Origin: Leuctra nigra
Lineage: Eukaryota; Arthropoda; Insecta; Plecoptera; Leuctridae
Direction: 5' to 3'
DNA: 64,000 bases
NCBI GenBank assembly: GCA_934045905.1
Contig: OW203762.1
Coordinates: 5,208,001 to 5,272,000 of the forward strand
Part shown: one piece after another, positions 33,486-47,953 of the stretch
Layout: each line of letters starts with the position of its first letter
Numbering within the stretch: the stretch's first letter is position 1
Program-made: the position numbers and the translations under genes
The notes under the pieces: generated by a model
Databases searched by the model: none
Seen by the model: the letters and a program-made list of their open reading frames with translations, nothing else
What the model was told of the DNA's origin: nothing

Positions 33486-33527
33486 ATGAACGATGATGAT
33501 GGTCATAACATGGAGCTGGAAGTACAG
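33486..33527 (+). CDS. Candidate first coding exon, 14 codons
   Basis: ATG at 33486 in the context TTCAACATGA opens MNDDDGHNMELEVQ and ends exactly on a codon at CAG followed by GTAGGA, a good splice-donor match (phase 0). The frame beyond the donor continues only briefly as expected of an intron. I do not recognise the protein. If real, the first intron would run into the tRNA-like sequence and the 14-kb satellite that follow, and later exons are not recognised within the window. The evidence is the combination of promoter-like elements, start and donor, not homology. Confidence 0.35.
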
Positions 33528-34033
33528 GTAGGATGGGGAGGAGGGAACCTTCCCAGCAGTTGCCTATGAATCATGGAAACCGCGACAACATGACGGCTGA
33601 ACACTAAATAAAATCAGTGTACAATTAAATATAAAAATAATGGTGTCAAAATACAAAACAAAATCTTAAGTTCGTGATAAAATCAACAAATAACAAATCG
33701 GGAAATAATCAAAAGTAAAAAAAAAAAAATATTTAAAAAAATCTTAAAAATATGTAATACCTATCGAGAAAAAAAAATAAAAAAATTTCAAAAATTTTAA
33801 AATTATGTAAAAATCAAAAAATTGATAAAAAAATTATATATTTTAAAAAAAAATACAATAAAAAAACATTAAGCGTTGACACATTTAGACTGGAAGGAGG
33901 GCCACAGGGATCGAACCCTGACACCAAACAGAGCGACTTAATGCGATTATCTGCTGTGACGTTGACAGTCGCAAGCGCCAACAGCATGGGGCACATCGGA
34001 AGGAACGTGCAAACAGTGCTTAACAGTGCTTAA
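33528..34033. other. AT-rich stretch before the satellite
   Basis: Very A-rich sequence at 33715-33860, then the tRNA-like sequence, then two CAGTGCTTAA words leading into the first satellite unit. No coding region seen. Confidence 0.5.
33893..33975 (-). repeat. tRNA-like sequence next to the satellite
   Basis: The reverse complement contains CAGGGTTCGATCCCTG, a B-box/T-arm-like stretch. The A-box side is poor and the anticodon arm cannot be drawn convincingly. Probably a SINE head or pseudo-tRNA. Confidence 0.35.
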
Positions 34034-37000
34034 CACCCACATCCTGCACCCAAGTCCTGCACTTCGATAACACATTCATTAATACTCGTCAACGCGCCTA
34101 CCTCGCCATGTCGTGTGAATGATTCGGAAGCGATGGGTGGAAGGGCTGGAGCACCCACATCCTGCACCCAAGTCCTGCACTTCGATAACACATTCATTAA
34201 TAACTCGTCAACGCGCCTACCTCGCCATGTCGTGTGAATGATTCGGAAGCGATGGGTGGAAGGGCTGGAGCACCCACATCCTGCACCCAAGTCCTGCACT
34301 TCGATAACACATTCATTAATAACTCGTCAACGCGCCTACCTCGCCATGTCGTGTGAATGATTCGGAAGCGATGGGAGGAAGGGCTGGAGCACCCACATCC
34401 TGCACCCAAGTCCTGCACTTCGATAACACATTCATTAATAACTCGTCAACGCGCCTACCTCGCCATGTCGTGTGAATGATTCGGAAGCGATGGGAGGAAG
34501 GGCTGGAGCACCCACATCCTGCACCCAAGTCCTGCACTTCGATAACACATTCATTAATAACTCGTCAACGCGCCTACCTCGCCATGTCGTGTGAATGATT
34601 CGGAAGCGATGGGTGGAAGGGCTGGAGCACCCACATCCTGCACCCAAGTCCTGCACTTCGATAACACATTCATTAATAACTCGTCAACGCGCCTACCTCG
34701 CCATGTCGTGTGAATGATTCGGAAGCGATGGGAGGAAGGGCTGGAGCACCCACATCCTGCACCCAAGTCCTGCACTTCGATAACACATTCATTAATAACT
34801 CGTCAACGCGCCTACCTCGCCATGTCGTGTGAATGATTCGGAAGCGATGGGAGGAAGGGCTGGAGCACCCACATCCTGCACCCAAGTCCTGCACTTCGAT
34901 AACACATTCATTAATAACTCGTCAACGCGCCTACCTCGCCATGTCGTGTGAATGATTCGGAAGCGATGGGTGGAAGGGCTGGAGCACCCACATCCTGCAC
35001 CCAAGTCCTGCACTTCGATAACACATTCATTAATAACTCGTCAACGCGCCTACCTCGCCATGTCGTGTGAATGATTCGGAAGCGATGGGAGGAAGGGCTG
35101 GAGCACCCACATCCTGCACCCAAGTCCTGCACTTCGATAACACATTCATTAATAACTCGTCAACGCGCCTACCTCGCCATGTCGTGTGAATGATTCGGAA
35201 GCGATGGGTGGAAGGAAGGGCTGGAGCACCCACATCCTGCACCCAAGTCCTGCACTTCGATAACACATTCATTAATAACTCGTCAACGCGCCTACCTCGC
35301 CATGTCGTGTGAATGATTCGGAAGCGATGGGAGGAAGGGCTGGAGCACCCACATCCTGCACCCAAGTCCTGCACTTCGATAACACATTCATTAATAACTC
35401 GTCAACGCGCCTACCTCGCCATGTCGTGTGAATGATTCGGAAGCGATGGGTGGAAGGGCTGGAGCACCCACATCCTGCACCCAAGTCCTGCACTTCGATA
35501 ACACATTCATTAATAACTCGTCAACGCGCCTACCTCGCCATGTCGTGTGAATGATTCGGAAGCGATGGGTGGAAGGGCTGGAGCACCCACATCCTGCACC
35601 CAAGTCCTGCACTTCGATAACACATTCATTAATAACTCGTCAACGCGCCTACCTCGCCATGTCGTGTGAATGATTCGGAAGCGATGGGAGGAAGGGCTGG
35701 AGCACCCACATCCTGCACCCAAGTCCTGCACTTCGATAACACATTCATTAATAACTCGTCAACGCGCCTACCTCGCCATGTCGTGTGAATGATTCGGAAG
35801 CGATGGGAGGAAGGGCTGGAGCACCCACATCCTGCACCCAAGTCCTGCACTTCGATAACACATTCATTAATAACTCGTCAACGCGCCTACCTCGCCATGT
35901 CGTGTGAATGATTCGGAAGCGATGGGAGGAAGGGCTGGAGCACCCACATCCTGCACCCAAGTCCTGCACTTCGATAACACATTCATTAATAACTCGTCAA
36001 CGCGCCTACCTCGCCATGTCGTGTGAATGATTCGGAAGCGATGGGTGGAAGGGCTGGAGCACCCACATCCTGCACCCAAGTCCTGCACTTCGATAACACA
36101 TTCATTAATAACTCGTCAACGCGCCTACCTCGCCATGTCGTGTGAATGATTCGGAAGCGATGGGAGGAAGGGCTGGAGCACCCATATCCTGCACCCAAGT
36201 CCTGCACTTCGATAACACATTCATTAATAACTCGTCAACGCGCCTACCTCGCCATGTCGTGTGAATGATTCGGAAGCGATGGGTGGAAGGGCTGGAGCAC
36301 CCACATCCTGCACCCAAGTCCTGCACTTCGATAACACATTCATTAATAACTCGTCAACGCGCCTACCTCGCCATGTCGTGTGAATGATTCGGAAGCGATG
36401 GGAGGAAGGGCTGGAGCACCCACATCCTGCACCCAAGTCCTGCACTTCGATAACACATTCATTAATAACTCGTCAACGCGCCTACCTCGCCATGTCGTGT
36501 GAATGATTCGGAAGCGATGGGAGGAAGGGCTGGAGCACCCACATCCTGCACCCAAGTCCTGCACTTCGATAACACATTCATTAATAACTCGTCAACGCGC
36601 CTACCTCGCCATGTCGTGTGAATGATTCGGAAGCGATGGGAGGAAGGGCTGGAGCACCCACATCCTGCACCCAAGTCCTGCACTTCGATAACACATTCAT
36701 TAATAACTCGTCAACGCGCCTACCTCGCCATGTCGTGTGAATGATTCGGAAGCGATGGGAGGAAGGGCTGGAGCACCCACATCCTGCACCCAAGTCCTGC
36801 ACTTCGATAACACATTCATTAATAACTCGTCAACGCGCCTACCTCGCCATGTCGTGTGAATGATTCGGAAGCGATGGGTGGAAGGGCTGGAGCACCCACA
36901 TCCTGCACCCAAGTCCTGCACTTCGATAACACATTCATTAATAACTCGTCAACGCGCCTACCTCGCCATGTCGTGTGAATGATTCGGAAGCGATGGGAGG

Positions 37001-40000
37001 AAGGGCTGGAGCACCCACATCCTGCACCCAAGTCCTGCACTTCGATAACACATTCATTAATAACTCGTCAACGCGCCTACCTCGCCATGTCGTGTGAATG
37101 ATTCGGAAGCGATGGGTGGAAGGGCTGGAGCACCCACATCCTGCACCCAAGTCCTGCACTTCGATAACACATTCATTAATAACTCGTCAACGCGCCTACC
37201 TCGCCATGTCGTGTGAATGATTCGGAAGCGACGGGAGGAAGGGCTGGAGCACCCACATCCTGCACCCAAGTCCTGCACTTCGATAACACATTCATTAATA
37301 ACTCGTCAACGCGCCTACCTCGCCATGTCGTGTGAATGATTCGGAAGCGATGGGAGGAAGGGCTGGAGCACCCACATCCTGCACCCAAGTCCTGCACTTC
37401 GATAACACATTCATTAATAACTCGTCAACGCGCCTACCTCGCCATGTCGTGTGAATGATTCGGAAGCGACGGGAGGAAGGGCTGGAGCACCCACATCCTG
37501 CACCCAAGTCCTGCACTTCGATAACACATTCATTAATAACTCGTCAACGCGCCTACCTCGCCATGTCGTGTGAATGATTCGGAAGCGATGGGAGGAAGGG
37601 CTGGAGCACCCACATCCTGCACCCAAGTCCTGCACTTCGATAACACATTCATTAATAACTCGTCAACGCGCCTACCTCGCCATGTCGTGTGAATGATTCG
37701 GAAGCGATGGGAGGAAGGGCTGGAGCACCCACATCCTGCACCCAAGTCCTGCACTTCGATAACACATTCATTAATAACTCGTCAACGCGCCTACCTCGCC
37801 ATGTCGTGTGAATGATTCGGAAGCGATGGGAGGAAGGGCAAGAGCACCCACATCCTGCACCCAAGTCCTGCACTTCGATAACACATTCATTAATAACTCG
37901 TCAACGCGCCTACCTCGCCATGTCGTGTGAATGATTCGGAAGCGATGGGTGGAAGGGCTGGAGCACCCACATCCTGCACCCAAGTCCTGCACTTCGATAA
38001 CACATTCATTAATAACTCGTCAACGCGCCTACCTCGCCATGTCGTGTGAATGATTCGGAAGCGATGGGAGGAAGGGCTGGAGCACCCACATCCTGCACCC
38101 AAGTCCTGCACTTCGATAACACATTCATTAATAACTCGTCAACGCGCCTACCTCGCCATGTCGTGTGAATGATTCGGAAGCGATGGGAGGAAGGGCTGGA
38201 GCACCCACATCCTGCACCCAAGTCCTGCACTTCGATAACACATTCATTAATAACTCGTCAACGCGCCTACCTCGCCATGTCGTGTGAATGATTCGGAAGC
38301 GATGGGAGGAAGGGCTGGAGCACCCACATCCTGCACCCAAGTCCTGCACTTCGATAACACATTCATTAATAACTCGTCAACGCGCCTATCTCGCCATGTC
38401 GTGTGAATGATTCGGAAGCGATGGGAGGAAGGGCTGGAGCACCCACATCCTGCACCCAAGTCCTGCACTTCGATAACACATTCATTAATAACTCGTCAAC
38501 GCGCCTACCTCGCCATGTCGTGTGAATGATTCGGAAGCGATGGGTGGAAGGGCTGGAGCACCCACATCCTGCACCCAAGTCCTGCACTTCGATAACACAT
38601 TCATTAATAACTCGTCAACGCGCCTACCTCGCCATGTCGTGTGAATGATTCGGAAGCGATGGGAGGAAGGGCTGGAGCACCCACATCCTGCACCCAAGTC
38701 CTGCACTTCGATAACACATTCATTGATAACTCGTCAACGCGCCTACCTCGCCATGTCGTGTGAATGATTCGGAAGCGATGGGAGGAAGGGCTGGTGCACC
38801 CACATCCTGCACCCAAGTCCTGCACTTCGATAACACATTCATTAATAACTCGTCAACGCGCCTACCTCGCCATGTCGTGTGAATGATTCGGAAGCGATGG
38901 GAGGAAGGGCTGGAGCACCCACATCCTGCACCCAAGTCTTGCACTTCGATAACACATTCATTAATACTCGTCAACGCGCCTACCTCGCCATGTCGTGTGA
39001 ATGATTCGGAAGCGATGGGAGGAAGGGCTGGAGCACCCACATCCTGCACCCAAGTCCTGCACTTCGATAACACATTCATTAATAACTCGTCAACGCGCCT
39101 ACCTCGCCATGTCGTGTGAATGATTCGGAAGCGATGGGAGGAAGGGCTGGAGCACCCACATCCTGCACCCAAGTCCTGCACTTCGATAACACATTCATTA
39201 ATAACTCGTCAACGCGCCTACCTCGCCATGTCGTGTGAATGATTCGGAAGCGATGGGAGGAAGGGCTGGAGCACCCACATCCTGCACCCAAGTCCTGCAC
39301 TTCGATAACACATTCATTAATAACTCGTCAACGCGCCTACCTCGCCATGTCGTGTGAATGATTCGGAAGCGATGGGAGGAAGGGCTGGAGCACCCACATC
39401 CTGCACCCAAGTCCTGCACTTCGATAACACATTCATTAATAACTCGTCAACGCGCCTACCTCGCCATGTCGTGTGAATGATTCGGAAGCGATGGGTGGAA
39501 GGGCTGGAGCACCCACATCCTGCACCCAAGTCCTGCACTTCGATAACACATTCATTAATAACTCGTCAACGCGCCTACCTCGCCATGTCGTGTGAATGAT
39601 TCGGAAGCGATGGGTGGAAGGGCTGGAGCACCCACATCCTGCACCCAAGTCCTGCACTTCGATAACACATTCATTAATAACTCGTCAACGCGCCTACCTC
39701 GCCATGTCGTGTGAATGATTCGGAAGCGATGGGTGGAAGGGCTGGAGCACCCACATCCTGCACCCAAGTCCTGCACTTCGATAACACATTCATTAATAAC
39801 TCGTCAACGCGCCTACCTCGCCATGTCGTGTGAATGATTCGGAAGCGATGGGAGGAAGGGCTGGAGCACCCACATCCTGCACCCAAGTCCTGCACTTTGA
39901 TAACACATTCATTAATAACTCGTCAACGCGCCTACCTCGCCATGTCGTGTGAATGATTCGGAAGCGATGGGTGGAAGGGCTGGAGCACCCACATCCTGCA

Positions 40001-43000
40001 CCCAAGTCCTGCACTTCGATAACACATTCATTAATAACTCGTCAACGCGCCTACCTCGCCATGTCGTGTGAATGATTCGGAAGCGATGGGAGGAAGGGCT
40101 GGAGCACCCACATCCTGCACCCAAGTCCTGCACTTCGATAACACATTCATTAATAACTCGTCAACGCGCCTACCTCGCCATGTCGTGTGAATGATTCGGA
40201 AGCGATGGGTGGAAGGGCTGGAGCACCCACATCCTGCACCCAAGTCCTGCACTTCGATAACACATTCATTAATAACTCGTCAACGCGCCTACCTCGCCAT
40301 GTCGTGTGAATGATTCGGAAGCGATGGGTGGAAGGGCTGGAGCACCCACATCCTGCACCCAAGTCCTGCACTTCGATAACACATTCATTAATAACTCGTC
40401 AACGCGCCTACCTCGCCATGTCGTGTGAATGATTCGGAAGCGATGGGAGGAAGGGCTGGAGCACCCACATCCTGCACCCAAGTCCTGCACTTCGATAACA
40501 CATTCATTAATAACTCGTCAACGCGCCTACCTCGCCATGTCGTGTGAATGATTCGGAAGCGATGGGAGGAAGGGCTGGAGCACCCACATCCTGCACCCAA
40601 GTCCTGCACTTCGATAACACATTCATTAATAACTCGTCAACGCGCCTACCTCGCCATGTCGTGTGAATGATTCGGAAGCGATGGGAGGAAGGGCTGGAGC
40701 ACCCACATCCTGCACCCAAGTCCTGCACTTCGATAACACATTCATTAATAACTCGTCAACGCGCCTACCTCGCCATGTCGTGTGAATGATTCGGAAGCGA
40801 TGGGAGGAAGGGCTGGAGCACCCACATCCTGCACCCAAGTCCTGCACTTCGATAACACATTCATTAATAACTCGTCAACGCGCCTACCTCGCCATGTCGT
40901 GTGAATGATTCGGAAGCGATGGGTGGAAGGGCTGGAGCACCCACATCCTGCACCCAAGTCCTGCACTTCGATAACACATTCATTAATAACTCGTCAACGC
41001 GCCTACCTCGCCATGTCGTGTGAATGATTCGGAAGCGATGGGAGGAAGGGCTGGAGCACCCACATCCTGCACCCAAGTCCTGCACTTCGATAACACATTC
41101 ATTAATAACTCGTCAACGCGCCTACCTCGCCATGTCGTGTGAATGATTCGGAAGCGACGGGAGGAAGGGCTGGAGCACCCACATCCTGCACCCAAGTCCT
41201 GCACTTCGATAACACATTCATTAATAACTCGTCAACGCGCCTACCTCGCCATGTCGTGTGAATGATTCGGAAGCGATGGGTGGAAGGGCTGGAGCACCCA
41301 CATCCTGCACCCAAGTCCTGCACTTCGATAACACATTCATTAATAACTCGTCAACGCGCCTATCTCGCCATGTCGTGTGAATGATTCGGAAGCGATGGGA
41401 GGAAGGGCTGGAGCACCCACATCCTGCACCCAAGTCCTGCACTTCGATAACACATTCATTAATAACTCGTCAACGCGCCTACCTCGCCATGTCGTGTGAA
41501 TGATTCGGAAGCGATGGGTGGAAGGGCTGGAGCACCCACATCCTGCACCCAAGTCCTGCACTTCGATAACACATTCATTAATAACTCGTCAACGCGCCTA
41601 CCTCGCCATGTCGTGTGAATGATTCGGAAGCGACGGGAGGAAGGGCTGGAGCACCCACATCCTGCACCCAAGTCCTGCACTTCGATAACACATTCATTAA
41701 TACTCGTCAACGCGCCTACCTCGCCATGTCGTGTGAATGATTCGGAAGCGACGGGAGGAAGGGCTGGAGCACCCACATCCTGCACCCAAGTCCTGCACTT
41801 CGATAACACATTCATTAATAACTCGTCAACGCGCCTACCTCGCCATGTCGTGTGAATGATTCGGAAGCGATGGGTGGAAGGGCTGGAGCACCCACATCCT
41901 GCACCCAAGTCCTGCACTTCGATAACACATTCATTAATAACTCGTCAACGCGCCTACCTCGCCATGTCGTGTGAATGATTCAGAAGCGATGGGAGGAAGG
42001 GCTGGAGCACCCACATCCTGCACCCAAGTCCTGCACTTCGATAACACATTCATTAATAACTCGTCAACGCGCCTACCTCGCCATGGCGTGTGAATGATTC
42101 GGAAGCGATGGGAGGAAGGGCTGGAGCACCCACATCCTGCACCCAAGTCCTGCACTTCGATAACACATTCATTAATAACTCGTCAACGCGCCTACCTCGC
42201 CATGTCGTGTGAATGATTCGGAAGCGATGGGAGGAAGGGCTGGAGCACCCACATCCTGCACCCAAGTCCTGCACTTCGATAACACATTCATTAATAACTC
42301 GTCAACGCGCCTACCTCGCCATGTCGTGTGAATGATTCGGAAGCGATGGGAGGAAGGGCTGGAGCACCACATCCTGCACCCAAGTCCTGCACTTCGATAA
42401 CACATTCATTAATAACTCGTCAACGCGCCTACCTCGCCATGTCGTGTGAATGATTCGGAAGCGACGGGAGGAAGGGCTGGAGCACCCACATCCTGCACCC
42501 AAGTCCTGCACTTCGATAACACATTCATTAATAACTCGTCAACGCGCCTACCTCGCCATGTCGTGTGAATGATTCGGAAGCGATGGGAGGAAGGGCTGGA
42601 GCACCACATCCTGCACCCAAGTCCTGCACTTCGATAACACATTCATTAATAACTCGTCAACGCGCCTACCTCGCCATGTCGTGTGAATGATTCGGAAGCG
42701 ATGGGTGGAAGGGCTGGAGCACCCACATCCTGCACCCAAGTCCTGCACTTCGATAACACATTCATTAATAACTCGTCAACGCGCCTACCTCGCCATGTCG
42801 TGTGAATGATTCGGAAGCGATGGGAGGAAGGGCTGGAGCACCCACATCCTGCACCCAAGTCCTGCACTTCGATAACACATTCATTAATAACTCGTCAACG
42901 CGCCTACCTCGCCATGTCGTGTGAATGATTCGGAAGCGATGGGTGGAAGGGCTGGAGCACCCACATCCTGCACCCAAGTCCTGCACTTCGATAACACATT

Positions 43001-46000
43001 CATTAATAACTCGTCAACGCGCCTACCTCGCCATGTCGTGTGAATGATTCGGAAGCGATGGGAGGAAGGGCTGGAGCACCCACATCCTGCACCCAAGTCC
43101 TGCACTTCGATAACACATTCATTAATAACTCGTCAACGCGCCTACCTCGCCATGTCGTGTGAATGATTCGGAAGCGACGGGAGGAAGGGCTGGAGCACCC
43201 ACATCCTGCACCCAAGTCCTGCACTTCGATAACACATTCATTAATAACTCGTCAACGCGCCTACCTCGCCATGTCGTGTGAATGATTCGGAAGCGATGGG
43301 TGGAAGGGCTGGAGCACCCACATCCTGCACCCAAGTCCTGCACTTCGATAACACATTCATTAATAACTCGTCAACGCGCCTACCTCGCCATGTCGTGTGA
43401 ATGATTCGGAAGCGATGGGTGGAAGGGCTGGAGCACCCACATCCTGCACCCAAGTCCTGCACTTCGATAACACATTCATTAATAACTCGTCAACGCGCCT
43501 ACCTCGCCATGTCGTGTGAATGATTCGGAAGCGATGGGAGGAAGGGCTGGAGCACCCACATCCTGCACCCAAGTCCTGCACTTCGATAACACATTCATTA
43601 ATAACTCGTCAACGCGCCTACCTCGCCATGTCGTGTGAATGATTCGGAAGCGATGGGAGGAAGGGCTGGAGCACCCACATCCTGCACCCAAGTCCTGCAC
43701 TTCGATAACACATTCATTAATAACTCGTCAACGCGCCTACCTCGCCATGTCGTGTGAATGATTCGGAAGCGACGGGAGGAAGGGCTGGAGCACCCACATC
43801 CTGCACCCAAGTCCTGCACTTCGATAACACATTCATTAATAACTCGTCAACGCGCCTACCTCGCCATGTCGTGTGAATGATTCGGAAGCGATGGGAGGAA
43901 GGGCTGGAGCACCCACATCCTGCACCCAAGTCCTGCACTTCGATAACACATTCATTAATAACTCGTCAACGCGCCTACCTCGCCATGTCGTGTGAATGAT
44001 TCGGAAGCGATGGGAGGAAGGGCTGGAGCACCCACATCCTGCACCCAAGTCCTGCACTTCGATAACACATTCATTAATAACTCGTCAACGCGCCTACCTC
44101 GCCATGTCGTGTGAATGATTCGGAAGCGATGGGAGGAAGGGCTGGAGCACCCACATCCTGCACCCAAGTCCTGCACTTCGATAACACATTCATTAATAAC
44201 TCGTCAACGCGCCTATCTCGCCATGTCGTGTGAATGATTCGGAAGCGACGGGAGGAAGGGCTGGAGCACCCACATCCTGCACCCAAGTCCTGCACTTCGA
44301 TAACACATTCATTAATAACTCGTCAACGCGCCTACCTCGCCATGTCGTGTGAATGATTCAGAAGCGATGGGTGGAAGGGCTGGAGCACCCACATCCTGCA
44401 CCCAAGTCCTGCACTTCGATAACACATTCATTAATAACTCGTCAACGCGCCTACCTCGCCATGTCGTGTGAATGATTCGGAAGCGATGGGAGGAAGGGCT
44501 GGAGCACCCACATCCTGCACCCAAGTCCTGCACTTCGATAACACATTCATTAATAACTCGTCAACGCGCCTACCTCGCCATGTCGTGTGAATGATTCGGA
44601 AGCGATGGGAGGAAGGGCTGGAGCACCCACATCCTGCACCCAAGTCCTGCACTTCGATAACACATTCATTAATAACTCGTCAACGCGCCTACCTCGCCAT
44701 GTCGTGTGAATGATTCGGAAGCGACGGGAGGAAGGGCTGGAGCACCCACATCCTGCACCCAAGTCCTGCACTTCGATAACACATTCATTAATAACTCGTC
44801 AACGCGCCTACCTCGCCATGTCGTGTGAATGATTCGGAAGCGATGGGAGGAAGGGCTGGAGCACCCACATCCTGCACCCAAGTCCTGCACTTCGATAACA
44901 CATTCATTAATAACTCGTCAACGCGCCTACCTCGCCATGTCGTGTGAATGATTCGGAAGCGATGGGAGGAAGGGCTGGAGCACCCACATCCTGCACCCAA
45001 GTCCTGCACTTCGATAACACATTCATTAATAACTCGTCAACGCGCCTACCTCGCCATGTCGTGTGAATGATTCGGAAGCGATGGGAGGAAGGGCTGGAGC
45101 ACCCACATCCTGCACCCAAGTCCTGCACTTCGATAACACATTCATTAATAACTCGTCAACGCGCCTACCTCGCCATGTCGTGTGAATGATTCGGAAGCGA
45201 TGGGAGGAAGGGCTGGAGCACCCACATCCTGCACCCAAGTCCTGCACTTCGATAACACATTCATTAATAACTCGTCAACGCGCCTACCTCGCCATGTCGT
45301 GTGAATGATTCGGAAGCGATGGGAGGAAGGGCTGGAGCACCCACATCCTGCACCCAAGTCCTGCACTTCGATAACACATTCATTAATAACTCGTCAACGC
45401 GCCTACCTCGCCATGTCGTGTGAATGATTCGGAAGCGATGGGTGGAAGGGCTGGAGCACCCACATCCTGCACCCAAGTCCTGCACTTCGATAACACATTC
45501 ATTAATAACTCGTCAACGCGCCTATCTCGCCATGTCGTGTGAATGATTCGGAAGCGATGGGAGGAAGGGCTGGAGCACCCACATCCTGCACCCAAGTCCT
45601 GCACTTCGATAACACATTCATTAATAACTCGTCAACGCGCCTACCTCGCCATGTCGTGTGAATGATTCGGAAGCGATGGGAGGAAGGGCTGGAGCACCCA
45701 CATCCTGCACCCAAGTCCTGCACTTCGATAACACATTCATTAATAACTCGTCAACGCGCCTACCTCGCCATGTCGTGTGAATGATTCGGAAGCGATGGGA
45801 GGAAGGGCTGGAGCACCCACATCCTGCACCCAAGTCCTGCACTTCGATAACACATTCATTAATAACTCGTCAACGCGCCTACCTCGCCATGTCGTGTGAA
45901 TGATTCGGAAGCGATGGGAGGAAGGGCTGGAGCACCCACATCCTGCACCCAAGTCCTGCACTTCGATAACACATTCATTAATAACTCGTCAACGCGCCTA

Positions 46001-47953
46001 CCTCGCCATGTCGTGTGAATGATTCGGAAGCGATGGGTGGAAGGGCTGGAGCACCCACATCCTGCACCCAAGTCCTGCACTTCGATAACACATTCATTAA
46101 TAACTCGTCAACGCGCCTACCTCGCCATGTCGTGTGAATGATTCGGAAGCGATGGGAGGAAGGGCTGGAGCACCCACATCCTGCACCCAAGTCCTGCACT
46201 TCGATAACACATTCATTAATAACTCGTCAACGCGCCTACCTCGCCATGTCGTGTGAATGATTCGGAAGCGATGGGAGGAAGGGCTGGAGCACCCACATCC
46301 TGCACCCAAGTCCTGCACTTCGATAACACATTCATTAATAACTCGTCAACGCGCCTATCTCGCCATGTCGTGTGAATGATTCAGAAGCGATGGGAGGAAG
46401 GGCTGGAGCACCACATCCTGCACCCAAGTCCTGCACTTCGATAACACATTCATTAATAACTCGTCAACGCGCCTACCTCGCCATGTCGTGTGAATGATTC
46501 GGAAGCGATGGGTGGAAGGGCTGGAGCACCCACATCCTGCACCCAAGTCCTGCACTTCGATAACACATTCATTAATAACTCGTCAACGCGCCTACCTCGC
46601 CATGTCGTGTGAATGATTCGGAAGCGATGGGAGGAAGGGCTGGAGCACCCACATCCTGCACCCAAGTCCTGCACTTCGATAACACATTCATTAATAACTC
46701 GTCAACGCGCCTACCTCGCCATGTCGTGTGAATGATTCGGAAGCGATGGGTGGAAGGGCTGGAGCACCCACATCCTGCACCCAAGTCCTGCACTTCGATA
46801 ACACATTCATTAATAACTCGTCAACGCGCCTACCTCGCCATGTCGTGTGAATGATTCGGAAGCGACGGGAGGAAGGGCTGGAGCACCCACATCCTGCACC
46901 CAAGTCCTGCACTTCGATAACACATTCATTAATAACTCGTCAACGCGCCTATCTCGCCATGTCGTGTGAATGATTCGGAAGCGACGGGAGGAAGGGCTAG
47001 AGCACCCACATCCTGCACCCAAGTCCTGCACTTCGATAACACATTCATTAATAACTCGTCAACGCGCCTACCTCGCCATGTCGTGTGAATGATTCGGAAG
47101 CGATGGGAGGAAGGGCTGGAGCACCCACATCCTGCACCCAAGTCCTGCACTTCGATAACACATTCATTAATAACTCGTCAACGCGCCTACCTCGCCATGT
47201 CGTGTGAATGATTCGGAAGCGATGGGAGGAAGGGCTGGAGCACCCACATCCTGCACCCAAGTCCTGCACTTCGATAACACATTCATTAATAACTCGTCAA
47301 CGCGCCTACCTCGCCATGTCGTGTGAATGATTCAGAAGCGATGGGAGGAAGGGCTGGAGCACCCACATCCTGCACCCAAGTCCTGCACTTCGATAACACA
47401 TTCATTAATAACTCGTCAACGCGCCTACCTCGCCATGTCGTGTGAATGATTCGGAAGCGATGGGAGGAAGGGCTGGAGCACCCACATCCTGCACCCAAGT
47501 CCTGCACTTCGATAACACATTCATTAATAACTCGTCAACGCGCCTACCTCGCCATGTCGTGTGAATGATTCGGAAGCGATGGGAGGAAGGGCTGGAGCAC
47601 CCACATCCTGCACCCAAGTCCTGCACTTCGATAACACATTCATTAATAACTCGTCAACGCGCCTACCTCGCCATGTCGTGTGAATGATTCGGAAGCGATG
47701 GGAGGAAGGGCTGGAGCACCCACATCCTGCACCCAAGTCCTGCACTTCGATAACACATTCATTAATAACTCGTCAACGCGCCTACCTCGCCATGTCGTGT
47801 GAATGATTCGGAAGCGATGGGAGGAAGGGCTGGAGCACCCACATCCTGCACCCAAGTCCTGCACTTCGATAACACATTCATTAATAACTCGTCAACGCGC
47901 CTACCTCGCCATGTCGTGTGAATGATTCGGAAGCGATGGGAGGAAGGGCTGGA
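34034..47953. repeat. 119-bp satellite DNA, 117 copies
   Basis: A 119-bp unit repeats head to tail over 13,920 bp. The only length changes I find are six 1-bp deletions (near 34084, 38965, 41702, 42367, 42604, 46411) and one 4-bp duplication (near 35211); with the last base of the final unit missing these account exactly for 117 units. Main base variants are GGGAGG/GGGTGG, CGATGGG/CGACGGG, CCTACC/CCTATC and TTCGG/TTCAG. A minus frame of 73 codons recurs once per unit (MQDLGAGCGC...), with 114-153 codons where indels join frames; these are by-products of the repeat. Confidence 0.98.
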
